The translations under genes and the position numbers were made by a program. 41,686 nt of DNA, taken from contig DVGH01000039.1 of assembly GCA_018712865.1 (NCBI GenBank), positions 1 to 41,686 of the forward strand. Reading direction: 5' to 3'. Of this stretch, positions 7,253 through 13,798 are shown one piece after another. The notes below the pieces were generated by a model. The model was not told the DNA's origin. It saw only the letters and a list, made by a program, of their open reading frames with translations, and did no database searches. The stretch is from Scatavimonas merdipullorum (GTDB taxonomy: Bacteria > Bacillota > Clostridia > Oscillospirales > Acutalibacteraceae). Positions within the stretch are counted from its first letter, which is position 1, and each line of letters begins with the position of its first letter.

Positions 7253-7269
7253 ACAGACAATTTCTGTTC

Positions 7270-7377
7270 TGTTTTTCAGCAGATTTTTCCGCCTGTTTTT
7301 TGGTCTTTTTTTCATTTGATTTTTTCTTCTATTTTTTAGCCTATTTTTCGGCCTATTTTTTAGTCTATTTTTCGGCC
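7270..7377. repeat. 12-bp tandem array, nine units, T-rich
   Basis: Nine successive 12-mers in exact register, consensus TATTTTTYRGYC. The last four alternate TATTTTTTAGCC, TATTTTTCGGCC, TATTTTTTAGTC and TATTTTTCGGCC, giving a 24-bp higher-order unit. A weaker tenth unit may begin at 7258. The array is followed by a poly-T tract reaching the -10 element at 7413. It contains stop codons on the minus strand and has no start signals, so it is non-coding. Confidence 0.8.
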
Positions 7378-7412
7378 TTTTTTTTGTTGTTTTTTTTTGG
7401 GTTTTTTTCCAT

Positions 7413-7517
7413 TATAATGTAGATGAAAAAAGAAATAAATGACAATTTTTCTATTCCATTTTTTAATGGATCTTAAGCGTAAATTTCAAATGAAAATTTT
7501 GTTTTATCATTTGATAA
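7413..7517 (+). promoter_or_regulatory. Promoter region of RHH copy 2 with palindromes
   Basis: A consensus -10 TATAAT (7413-7418) follows the poly-T tract; no good -35 is visible at 17 bp. Downstream lie CAAATGA (7487-7493) paired with TCATTTG (7507-7513), and a tighter palindrome TTATCA-TT-TGATAA (7504-7517), about 25 bp before the RHH start. These are plausible operator sites; the binding protein is unknown. Confidence 0.4.
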
Positions 7518-7542
7518 TATCTGAAGGGAAGGCTACAGCTTC

Positions 7543-7755
7543 ATGAGTTTTGAATTTGATTTTGATGAAATGGGGATTCGGCAAAGAAAAAAATGCACCA
7601 GTAAATCCCTTTATATTCCCGACGATGTGATCGCCGGCATTGAAGAAATTGCAATTAAAACCGATTCCAGCTTTAACAACGTTGCCACCAGCATGCTGGA
7701 AATGCAGTTAAAAAGCTTACAGGAAAAGTATAAACTTCAAAAAAAAAAAGAATAA
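7543..7755 (+). CDS. Small ribbon-helix-helix-like protein (RHH copy 2)
   Basis: A 70-aa protein. An acidic N-terminus (MSFEFDFDEMG) and basic stretch (RQRKK) precede the predicted strand KSLYI (21-25), helix PDDVIAGIEEIAIKTD (26-41) and helix SFNN...SMLEM (43-54), then a charged tail LQEKYKLQKKKE. The strand-to-SFNN and SFNN-to-SMLE distances are exactly those of the 55-aa protein at 6804-6971, so the two are paralogs transcribed away from each other. The ribosome-binding site GGGAAGG lies about 10 nt before the ATG. An XRE regulator follows 33 bp downstream in the same direction. Role inferred as DNA binding; partner unknown. Confidence 0.75.
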   Translation: MSFEFDFDEMGIRQRKKCTSKSLYIPDDVIAGIEEIAIKTDSSFNNVATSMLEMQLKSLQEKYKLQKKKE

Positions 7756-7788
7756 CAAGCTTACAACTTGTGCAGGTGGGCGGTGTGT

Positions 7789-8073
7789 ATGGTACATAGG
7801 ATGAAAGAGCTGCGGGAAAAATGTAAATTTAGCAAGGAGGAAGTTGCACGTTATTTGCGCATTCCGGTGAAAACCTATGAAAAACTAGAAGAATACCAGC
7901 GAGAGCTCGGTTGCATAACCGTAGTGTATTTAACTCTTTTATACGGAGTAACGGCCGATTACTTTCTGGGGAAGGACAAGGATCCTGTTCCAAAGGATCG
8001 TCTTGCGTATTATCGGTACCGGGTATATCCAAAAATTGCTGAAGAATCTGACAGTTCGGTTTGCAAGCCGTGA
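7789..8073 (+). CDS. XRE-family helix-turn-helix protein
   Basis: A 94-aa protein (ATG 7789 behind GGTGGGCGG; an ATG at 7801 is also possible). Residues 5-62 fit an HTH_3/XRE domain: MKELREKCKFSKEEVARYLR, then IPVKTYEKLEEYQRELG and LTLLYGVTADYFLGKD. The LYGVTADYFLG end is typical of phage and mobile-element repressors in Clostridia. The last 25 residues are unassigned. It follows RHH copy 2 by 33 bp and probably shares its transcript. Its target is unknown. Confidence 0.8.
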   Translation: MVHRMKELREKCKFSKEEVARYLRIPVKTYEKLEEYQRELGCITVVYLTLLYGVTADYFLGKDKDPVPKDRLAYYRYRVYPKIAEESDSSVCKP

Positions 8074-9152
8074 CAGCAAAGCGCTGCTTTTCCCCCTTAC
8101 TGTTTTTACTTCTCAAAATTTTATTTAATCTTTTTTTTCTTAAAATTTTATTTAATCTTTTTTTCATAGCTTTCCATAGCTTAAATTTTCACAATTGTAT
8201 AGTTTAAATTTATCTTTTTATAATTGATTCCGTATTTTTTACAAAAATGCAAATTCCCTCATTGTTTTTCCCTGTAGCAGGCGCGGCTTAAGCGCTGCAA
8301 AGCGCGGCGCTTAAGCCGGCAGCCCTCCTCCGCTCTTGGGCGGGCCGCCCCTTGCACACCACCTTTTATTATAGATTAGATCCATCCGTTTTTTTATAAA
8401 AGGGCGCAAGCCTGTTTGTTCCTCCACATTGCGCTTTTTTGCCGGCGCACTGGTGCGCCGGGCCGCTGTGCGGGTAATACCCGCTTTATGATTGGTAAAT
8501 CTGTAAGGGATCCATGGCCCCTTGCATGATTTATAAAGCACCGTGCTTTTGTATACTGCACGGCGTGTTATGTAAATTCCCACTTGCATAGCAGGCATGT
8601 AAAATGGGAAAGGTGGGAAGTTCCTGTTTTTGCATACCGGCGCCGGCATGCAATGCCACGGTTCTCTGCTTTTTATCCTTTATGGGTGAATTTTTGTCAC
8701 AGCCTGAGGACGCTTTGGCAAAAACATGCAGAGTACAGGGACGTACGCCCTGTATTTGTCCTTATTAAATTACTTTCTAATTGAACCCCTGTTTACATCA
8801 CACAGGCAAGCCTGCTGGATGTCGGCAGCGCGGTTCACAAATTAAACTGGAAAGACGAAAGGTTAGCCTGCATGCTTTAAGCGCGCATGCTCCATTGCGG
8901 GCAGGCGGGCAGAGGCATGGTTCTTCAAAACAGGCAAAGCGCCGGACGTTGGTTTAAGCTGTTTAAACCCTTTGTCCCGGGGCTTAGGCCTTGGCTGAAG
9001 AAGCTGGGTAATACCGGTCAAAGCTTTTTGTTGCACTGTTGCTTTACAGTTGCGCTCCGCTGTGCCGTTGAGCTCTTTACAGCTGTGTTCCAGTTGTAAA
9101 GATTACATAGTGCTGCGCTCTCAAACTGAAGGGTAAAGCAATATCGCATTGC

Positions 9153-9211
9153 GCGGCGGCTTTTTGCAGCGCTGCAAAACCTCCGTTAGGCTTTTGCAGC
9201 AAAAACGCCGC
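9153..9211 (+). other. Large two-part hairpin, candidate structured RNA
   Basis: The outer stem pairs GCGGCG-(GC bulge)-TTTTTG (9153-9166) with CAAAAACGCCGC (9200-9211). Inside it, CTGCAAAACCT (9172-9182) pairs with AGGCTTTTGCAG (9188-9199) with a single C bulge and loop CCGTT. The stem arms are colinear, with one small internal asymmetry, as expected of a folded RNA. Confidence 0.5.
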
Positions 9212-9226
9212 AGAAGGCCGCCAAAA

Positions 9227-9258
9227 CAGAAAGCGCGGGCTCTGTGCCTGCCTTTCTG
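9227..9258 (+). other. Second hairpin of the structured block
   Basis: CAGAAAG (9227-9233) pairs with CTTTCTG (9252-9258). An inner stem GCGGGC/GCCTGC (one G-T pair) caps a TCTGT loop. It lies 15 nt after the preceding hairpin and is not followed by a T tract, so it is not an ordinary terminator. Confidence 0.45.
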
Positions 9259-9476
9259 CGCGTCATGCACGTAGCTTTTACGTTGTGTTTTGTAAGTTTT
9301 TTAAGGCGTAAATGTACATAATATACATGTCGAAGATGGTCATTACAAACAATACTTAAGATCTTTAAATTTTTTTGACGTCATGACTGTATGACACGGT
9401 TTTTAATTTGGGTACAAACCTCCTTTTGTATTTCAAACCTGTAATTTATCTTAAAGGATAAACCGGGCTAAACCGG

Positions 9477-9503
9477 GAAGGCGGGCTTTAAAAGCCCGCC
9501 TTC
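9477..9503 (+). terminator. Intrinsic terminator ending the gene-poor block
   Basis: A GAAGGCGGGCTTT arm and its AAAGCCCGCCTTC complement give a stem of about 12 bp with a minimal loop, followed by TTTATGTTT. No annotated plus-strand gene ends within 1.4 kb upstream, so it implies an unannotated plus-strand transcript. Confidence 0.7.
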
Positions 9504-9615
9504 TTTATGTTTGCAAAAGAATCTGCCGCCCTGCGCCGGCATAAAATTTTTGATTTTAAAAAACCGGATTATATTCTGCACGCCTGCTGTAAAAACTATG
9601 GACGAGGTGATCAAT

Positions 9616-9822
9616 ATGCCCGATCGGTCCGACAGCGCAACGCCGCTGTTGTCGTTGCTGCCAAAATACGAAGAAGACGCAGGCAGCTTTTACCTTTCTT
9701 TGCCGCAGGACGTAAAAGAGGCGGTCAACCAGCATGCCTCGCAAATTCAAAGCGGCGAAGACCTGCGGCGGCTGGCGCAGGAATATATGGGCGCGCAGTC
9801 AGCTGAGCAATACTACAGATAA
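9616..9822 (+). CDS. Hypothetical 68-aa protein
   Basis: The ATG at 9616 is preferred: GGACGAGGTG lies 6 nt upstream, and the earlier in-frame ATGs have no such site. The protein (MPDRSDSATPLLSLLPKYEE...) is soluble, acidic and mostly helical, with LPQDVKEAVNQHASQIQSGE and RRLAQEYMGAQSAEQYYR. No family is recognised. Its last 24 bp overlap the convergent small membrane protein at 9799-9918. Confidence 0.6.
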   Translation: MPDRSDSATPLLSLLPKYEEDAGSFYLSLPQDVKEAVNQHASQIQSGEDLRRLAQEYMGAQSAEQYYR

Positions 9823-9918
9823 AACAACAGAGCCCACGATCAAAGCGGCGCACACAATCGCTACAATGCGTATAAACAGTGTGCGCCTGCTTGTTTTTGT
9901 TTTTTTCGGCCGCGCCAT
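9799..9918 (-). CDS. Small single-span membrane protein (39 aa)
   Basis: The ATG at 9918 follows GAAGGGGTGAAGCTT. A basic N-terminus (MARPKKTKTSRRTLFIR) is followed by one hydrophobic helix, IVAIVCAALIVGSVVLSVVL, giving a cytoplasmic-in topology by the positive-inside rule. A longer in-frame reading to 10092 adds unrelated sequence without a ribosome-binding site. Function unknown. The convergent overlap with the 68-aa gene is real in the sequence, so one of the two could be spurious. Confidence 0.5.
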   Translation of the reverse strand: MARPKKTKTSRRTLFIRIVAIVCAALIVGSVVLSVVLLS

Positions 9919-10012
9919 AAGCTTCACCCCTTCTGTAAAATGCCTGTTTGCCGTTTTTCTTTCTCTACTGTTTTTCCCATGTTTTTTTCGTGTAACCCAT
10001 CTGCATGCGCAT

Positions 10013-10041
10013 TTGCCATATCCTTTGCGCTTTGCTATACT
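10013..10041 (+). promoter_or_regulatory. Promoter of the cobalamin adenosyltransferase gene
   Basis: -35 TTGCCA (10013-10018), 17-bp spacer, -10 TATACT (10036-10041), ending 42 bp before the ATG at 10084. No cobalamin riboswitch is visible in the short leader. Confidence 0.65.
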
Positions 10042-10083
10042 GAATATACCATAATACACCATAAAAACAGAGGGGATGGCTGT

Positions 10084-10599
10084 ATGATCCATTTATACTA
10101 TGGGGACGGAAAGGGCAAAACAACCGCCGCTTTGGGCATGGCGGTCCGTGCTGCCGGCAGCGGCATGCGCGTTTTGCTCGTGCAGTTTTTAAAGCCGGAG
10201 CAAAGCAGCGAACGCAGCCTTTTGCGCACAGTGGAAAATATTGTGCTCTTCCCCTGCCCGCAAAAGGTACGCTTTACCTTTGAAATGAACCAGCCGGAGC
10301 TTGCCGCCGCAAAGACGTATTACCAGGACTTTTTTGAGCGGGCCGTGTGCCCTGCGCACCAGGCCCTTTACGACATGCTCATCTTAGACGAGGTGTTTTC
10401 CCTGTGCGACTGCGGCATATTAAAGGAAGAAGCGCTGTTTTCTTTTTTAAGCGGCTACCGCGGGCGCGCAGAGCTTGTTTTGACCGGGCACACGGTCCCC
10501 GCGCGCTGTATCGCGCTGTGCGACTATGTGTCGCACATCAAAAAAGTCCGCCACCCCTTCGACCACGGGGCGGCGGCAAGACGCGGTATAGAATTTTAA
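10084..10599 (+). CDS. cobO: Cob(I)yrinic acid a,c-diamide adenosyltransferase
   Basis: Transfers the 5'-deoxyadenosyl group of ATP to cob(I)alamin or cobyrinic acid diamide, making coenzyme B12 forms. It is 171 aa. The CobA/CobO/BtuR P-loop GDGKGKTT is at residues 7-14, followed by AALGMAVRAAGSGMRVLLVQ. The D in MLILDEVF is the Walker B-like site, and the C-terminal HPFDHGAAARRGIEF is the family end signature. The start at 10084 follows GAGGGG. It stands alone with its own promoter and no other cobalamin genes nearby, which fits salvage of corrinoids rather than a local biosynthetic operon. Confidence 0.92.
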   Translation: MIHLYYGDGKGKTTAALGMAVRAAGSGMRVLLVQFLKPEQSSERSLLRTVENIVLFPCPQKVRFTFEMNQPELAAAKTYYQDFFERAVCPAHQALYDMLILDEVFSLCDCGILKEEALFSFLSGYRGRAELVLTGHTVPARCIALCDYVSHIKKVRHPFDHGAAARRGIEF

Positions 10600-10612
10600 C
10601 CCTGTTTACGGT

Positions 10613-11284
10613 CTATCTTTTTTTATCAACGATTTCGCCCTGGCTTTTATAGATGCTGCTTTTGGGTACAAAGCCCCTGACCATTGAAAGCGGATAGACC
10701 GTGCTGTCCCTGCCGATGACTGTACCGGGGTTTAAAACAGAATTGCACCCGACCTCTACGCGGTCGCCCACAATGGCGCCCAGCTTTTTGCGCCCGGTGT
10801 TGATCTTTTCCCCCGCCACGCTGATAAACACAACCGTTTTGTCTGATTTTAAATTTGAAGTAATTGAGCCTGCGCCCATATGCGCCTTATAGCCCAAAAT
10901 GGAATCCCCCACATAATTATAATGCGGCACCTGCACCTTATCAAACAAAACAGAACCCTTAAGCTCTGTAGAATTGCCCACCACGGCGCCTGCGCCCACA
11001 ATGGCGTTGCCGCGGATAAACGCACAATGGCGGATTTCCGCATTCTCGCAGATAATCAGCGGCCCTGCAAGGCTTGCGCTTTTTGCAATTTTTGCGTTTT
11101 TTGCCACCCAAATGTCCTTTTCAAGCTGTATATATTTGTCCTTTGGCAGCTGCTCCCCCAGCTTTATAATAAAATCAGAAAGCTCGCAGAGCGCCTCCCA
11201 CGGATATTGCGTGCCCTCAAAAAGCAGCGCCGCAATGGTTTTGTCAAGGCTTAAAAGCCCCTCTGTCTTTAAAAAATCAAACAC
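10613..11284 (-). CDS. Left-handed beta-helix (hexapeptide-repeat) protein, GlmU-like
   Basis: About 223 aa. After a roughly 60-residue N-terminal helical part come many hexapeptide repeats (VAKNAKIAKSASLAGPLIIC, AIVGAGAVVGNS, and near the end AIVGDRVEVGCNSVLNPGTV). It resembles the acetyltransferase/LbH half of GlmU and related sugar-nucleotide enzymes, with no pyrophosphorylase P-loop, so it is not a full GlmU. I prefer the GTG at 11284, with AAAGGG 9 nt upstream; a TTG at 11293 is also possible. It is the last gene of a minus-strand run starting at 12842. Exact substrate unknown. Confidence 0.75.
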   Translation of the reverse strand: MFDFLKTEGLLSLDKTIAALLFEGTQYPWEALCELSDFIIKLGEQLPKDKYIQLEKDIWVAKNAKIAKSASLAGPLIICENAEIRHCAFIRGNAIVGAGAVVGNSTELKGSVLFDKVQVPHYNYVGDSILGYKAHMGAGSITSNLKSDKTVVFISVAGEKINTGRKKLGAIVGDRVEVGCNSVLNPGTVIGRDSTVYPLSMVRGFVPKSSIYKSQGEIVDKKR

Positions 11285-11345
11285 CTCTCCCAACCCTTTC
11301 CAAACTGTTATTTATTCCCCGCCGGCCTTTTAACCCGCCGGCGCG

Positions 11346-11582
11346 TTATTCCGGATATTCATAAAACCCCGTGCTGCCGTCGCCAAGCGTACCGGCAACA
11401 AATTTCAGCTCGTTTTCGCCAAGCTGGATCTTATAAGCGGAAAAGCTGCGCGGCTTACCTGTTTTGGGGTCTGTCACAATCACGCAGTCCCCCTCCATCA
11501 TCCATTTATATTTATATACATTAATACCGCGGATGCAAAATTTTTTCCCTGTACACGAACCCAAAAACTCATATTTTTTCAA
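11346..11582 (-). CDS. Hypothetical 78-aa protein
   Basis: Begins MKKYEFLGSCTGKKFCIRGI and includes DCVIVTDPKTGKPRSFSAYK. It looks like a small all-beta soluble protein; no family is recognised. Its start overlaps the end of the PAP2 phosphatase gene by 14 bp, so it is translated from the same transcript. A GC-rich hairpin (GCCGGC arms) sits between it and the beta-helix gene but lacks a T tract. Confidence 0.65.
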   Translation of the reverse strand: MKKYEFLGSCTGKKFCIRGINVYKYKWMMEGDCVIVTDPKTGKPRSFSAYKIQLGENELKFVAGTLGDGSTGFYEYPE

Positions 11583-12114
11583 TCCGGCTCCCCCCTTTTT
11601 TATCCTTCAGGATCCATTTCTTATATACAAACCAGGTCAGCCATGCGCTGAAAATCCCCAGTAAAATCCCTGCCAGAACGTCGGTAGGATAATGCACATA
11701 CACATACATGCGGGAAAAGGCGATCAACCCCGCCAGCACAAGTGCGCCGGCCCCCCAATAGCGGTTGGCACGGAAAATCATGCATGCCGCTGCAAACGAC
11801 GAGCACGAATGCCCAGAGGGAAAAGAATACGATTCCGGCTTTAAAACCAACATGACTACGTCCGGGTTTTCATAGCACGGGCGCACCCGGCACACAATAT
11901 TTTTTATACACACCTCGCCCACCAAAAAACCAAACGCCATGGCGATCAGCGCCATTATGCCGTAGGGTCTGTATTTTTTAAAGCAAAGCATAACAAGCGC
12001 TATGCCGATCCACACCAGGCCGCCCTCCCCGATTGTGCTTAAAAAGGGCATCAGCCAGTCAAAAAACGGGTTTGCAAACGTCGTCTGTATAAAATCCAGT
12101 ATTTGCAGTTCCAT
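11569..12114 (-). CDS. PAP2-family membrane phosphatase
   Basis: A 181-aa integral membrane lipid phosphatase of the BcrC/PgpB type, probably acting on undecaprenyl pyrophosphate or a phosphatidyl-phosphate on the outer face of the membrane. All three active-site motifs are present: K71-x6-R78-P79 (KNIVCRVRP), P99-S-G-H102 (FPSGHS), and S134-R135-x5-H141-x3-D145 (SRMYVYVHYPTD). There are about five hydrophobic segments, and the tail KKWILKDKKGGSR is basic. It lies 35 bp after the 230-aa gene and overlaps the 78-aa gene. The exact lipid substrate cannot be read from the sequence. Confidence 0.88.
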   Translation of the reverse strand: MELQILDFIQTTFANPFFDWLMPFLSTIGEGGLVWIGIALVMLCFKKYRPYGIMALIAMAFGFLVGEVCIKNIVCRVRPCYENPDVVMLVLKPESYSFPSGHSCSSFAAACMIFRANRYWGAGALVLAGLIAFSRMYVYVHYPTDVLAGILLGIFSAWLTWFVYKKWILKDKKGGSRIEKI

Positions 12115-12149
12115 GCATACACTCCATATATCTGATTTCCGGCGCGGGT

Positions 12150-12842
12150 TCAGCTTGTAATGTAAAAGCTAAAATAAATCCGCTTTGTTACTTCGTCTGT
12201 GTTTTCAATTGCGCCGTTAAAGGTAATGATCAGGTTAAAAAGCTCATGGCCGCCCGGCTTTAAAATGGCAAGGCGGTTGATTAAAGGAAAGTTTTCCCGC
12301 TGCTCCGTTGTCATGGTGGCGCACACGCCGTTTACGGTAAGCTCTTTAAAAGCGCGCCCGGTAATCTGCGCGCCGGCCTGCTGCCGCGCGGAAAGCTCCT
12401 GTGCGGTAAGCGCCTGCTGCAGCTTTACGCGCTCAAGCTCAATAATCACGGGCGACTGCCTGTAATCCTCCTGACAGTCCTTGGAATACGCAATGAGCTC
12501 CCTGCTGAAAAAATCTGTTTTATATAAAAAAGCGGTAGGTATATTCATAATATAGTCGCTTCCGTGCACCTGTATACCCGCGCCAAAATTAAAATAGCCC
12601 TTTTTTTGGGTGATTGTAAGCCCCATTTCCTCCGCCAGGCTTTTCAGCCCGCTGCCCATGTTGTTTGCGGCGTCCCGGATCTCCGGCGTTATATTGGCAG
12701 ACGTGCTGTACCCGCCCCCGTACCGTTCGCTGTACCCGCAGGTTCCTCTTTTTTGCTCTTTGGGTGCAGCCGGCACCGCGGCGGGCGGCGTTTTGTTTTT
12801 TTCTTCGGCGGCACAAGAAGCAGTGCGTTTTTTTGTCGCCAT
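12150..12842 (-). CDS. Hypothetical 230-aa protein with low-complexity basic N-terminus
   Basis: Residues 1-33 are Lys/Ala/Pro-rich (MATKKRTASCAAEEKNKTPP...), then a Gly/Tyr/Ser patch (CGYSERYGGGYSTSAN) and a soluble mixed domain (residues 50-230) ending IYFSFYITS. No signal peptide or membrane segment is visible. The domain begins ITPEIRDAANNMGSGLKSLA and has an acidic and aromatic central part; no family is recognised. The ATG at 12842 follows GGTGATAGGAT. First gene of the minus-strand run that continues with the PAP2 phosphatase. A TTGACA on the minus strand (13038-13033) may belong to its promoter, but no convincing -10 pairs with it. Confidence 0.7.
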   Translation of the reverse strand: MATKKRTASCAAEEKNKTPPAAVPAAPKEQKRGTCGYSERYGGGYSTSANITPEIRDAANNMGSGLKSLAEEMGLTITQKKGYFNFGAGIQVHGSDYIMNIPTAFLYKTDFFSRELIAYSKDCQEDYRQSPVIIELERVKLQQALTAQELSARQQAGAQITGRAFKELTVNGVCATMTTEQRENFPLINRLAILKPGGHELFNLIITFNGAIENTDEVTKRIYFSFYITS

Positions 12843-13098
12843 ATCCTATCACCCCAAATACTGTTCCTTTATATAATACAACAAAAAGCGTGCGCTTTCA
12901 ATTGGTTGCAAAATTTTTATCTGACCCGCCAGATATTTGGCGCGGCAGTCTTTTCAACAGCCCGCATATGCGCAAAGGCCTTTGCTGCCCCTGCACGGGA
13001 AATGCCCTTATTTTTATACAAAACATGCAAGCTGTCAATCCAAAATAATTGAAAATTTTGTAAATATGCTGAAAATATACAATTTTTTCTTTGGCGAG

Positions 13099-13127
13099 TT
13101 GACAATTTGTTGTACCGGCAGTAAACT
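13099..13127 (+). promoter_or_regulatory. Promoter of the feo operon
   Basis: -35 TTGACA (13099-13104), 17-bp spacer, -10 TAAACT (13122-13127). Predicted start near 13134, so both palindromic boxes (13142, 13178) fall in the first 60 nt of the transcript, where a bound repressor would block initiation or elongation. Confidence 0.7.
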
Positions 13128-13141
13128 ATAGGTACCAAGGG

Positions 13142-13193
13142 GTTAGTTTACGCTTACCTCTATTTTCAACGACATAAGTTAGTTTTAGCTAAC
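13142..13193 (+). promoter_or_regulatory. Metalloregulator operator boxes upstream of feoA
   Basis: A perfect-arm palindrome GTTAGTTTTAGCTAAC lies at 13178-13193 (GTTAG/CTAAC arms), with a degenerate copy GTTAGTTTACGCTTAC at 13142-13157. The same 16-bp pattern recurs before feoB and before the ABC transporter at 22061. Arms of the TTAG/CTAA type are known for DtxR/IdeR-family iron regulators. Assignment to that family is inference, and no dtxR-like gene is in the window. Confidence 0.65.
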
Positions 13194-13210
13194 AGAAAGA
13201 GGTGTGTGCC

Positions 13211-13501
13211 ATGTCGTTCCGTGAAACAGCCGTTCCGGGCCTTTATAACAACCCGGCTTCACACAAGGTGCCGCTGTGCTCCGGTACTATCCCGCTGAGT
13301 ATGGTGGATCCGGGTGTGCAGGTGCATATACGCTCTATCAAAGGGCGGGACGATACCAAACGTTTTTTAAACAACCTTGGGTTTGTGGAAAACGCGCCGG
13401 TCACAGTTGTATCTGAACTTGCAGGCAATGTGATTGTCAATATAAAGAACACGCGGGTCGCAATCAGCAAGGCAATGGCTGCGCGTATTTTAACAGATTG
13501 A
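13211..13501 (+). CDS. feoA: FeoA-domain protein (first copy)
   Basis: A 96-aa protein. Residues 1-28 are an extension (MSFRETAVPGLYNNPASHKV...), followed by an SH3-like FeoA domain: PLSMVDPGVQVHIRSIKGRD, FLNNLGFVENAPVTVVSELA, NVIVNIKNTRVAISKAMAAR. FeoA acts in the cytoplasm with the FeoB transporter. The ATG at 13211 is preferred over an upstream in-frame one because GAGGTG is correctly spaced. Another FeoA follows 11 bp downstream; tandem feoA genes are common in Clostridia. Confidence 0.92.
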   Translation: MSFRETAVPGLYNNPASHKVPLCSGTIPLSMVDPGVQVHIRSIKGRDDTKRFLNNLGFVENAPVTVVSELAGNVIVNIKNTRVAISKAMAARILTD

Positions 13502-13512
13502 GGAGGATGCAA

Positions 13513-13734
13513 ATGAAAACGCTGAAGGAGGTTCCATGCGGTCAGAGTGCAACTGTGCAGAAGCTGCATGGCGAAGGAGCCGTTAAGCGCCGTATTATGG
13601 ACATGGGCATTACCAAAGGCACACAGATCTTTGTGCGCAAGGTCGCTCCTTTAGGGGATCCCGTAGAAGTAACCGTGCGCGGATATGAGCTTTCTATTCG
13701 GAAAGCAGACGCAGCGCAAATTGAGGTTTCTTAA
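13513..13734 (+). CDS. feoA: FeoA-domain protein (second copy)
   Basis: A 73-aa minimal FeoA: MKTLKEVPCGQSATVQKLHG, then RRIMDMGITKGTQIFVRKVA and GDPVEVTVRGYELSIRKADA. The ATG at 13513 follows GGAGG by 6 nt; an upstream in-frame ATG lies inside that ribosome-binding site. The stop codon lies within an intrinsic terminator (13723-13751), so the downstream feoB is partly separated from the two feoA genes. Confidence 0.94.
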   Translation: MKTLKEVPCGQSATVQKLHGEGAVKRRIMDMGITKGTQIFVRKVAPLGDPVEVTVRGYELSIRKADAAQIEVS

Positions 13735-13751
13735 AAAAGAAACCTCTTTTT
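13723..13751 (+). terminator. Intrinsic terminator between feoA and feoB
   Basis: GAGGTTTCTT (13723-13732) pairs perfectly with AAGAAACCTC (13737-13746), 4-nt loop, then five Ts. It overlaps the feoA stop codon and could set feoA:feoB transcript ratios. Confidence 0.8.
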
Positions 13752-13762
13752 CGGACTTTTAA

Positions 13763-13778
13763 GTTAGTCTTAGCTAAC
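13763..13778 (+). promoter_or_regulatory. Metalloregulator operator box upstream of feoB
   Basis: GTTAGTCTTAGCTAAC, differing from the feoA box at one position. It lies 20 bp before the feoB ATG and just after the terminator. I see no strong separate promoter here. Confidence 0.65.
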
Positions 13779-13798
13779 ATTTGAAGGAGGCAGACACC

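Larger units (their letters stand above)
8074..9615. other. 1.5-kb gene-poor, hairpin-rich region
   Basis: No reading frame here has both a credible start and recognisable content. The longest is a minus-strand 112-codon frame at 8311-8649, which I reject. What the stretch holds: a 27-bp-period direct repeat of AAAATTTTATTTAATC (8115 and 8142); a 12-bp perfect stem CGGCTTAAGCGC/GCGCTTAAGCCG (8284-8318); a 9-bp perfect stem CCGGCGCAC/GTGCGCCGG (8442-8461); TACAGGG/CCCTGTA (8734-8754); two large hairpins (9153-9258); and a terminator at 9477-9503 oriented for plus-strand RNA. The sequence suggests a structured RNA or accumulated intergenic repeats. No known RNA class was recognised. Confidence 0.5.

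Noticed and set aside
6381..7377. CRISPR array
   Set aside because: Repeats are contiguous 10- or 12-bp units without spacers, and no cas genes are present.
8311..8649. 112-codon minus-strand frame
   Set aside because: Composition is Arg/Pro/Gly-rich and crosses perfect hairpins; no ribosome-binding site or family resemblance.
8887..9099. 70-codon plus-strand frame in the gene-poor block
   Set aside because: No ribosome-binding site and no recognisable sequence; overlaps structured DNA.
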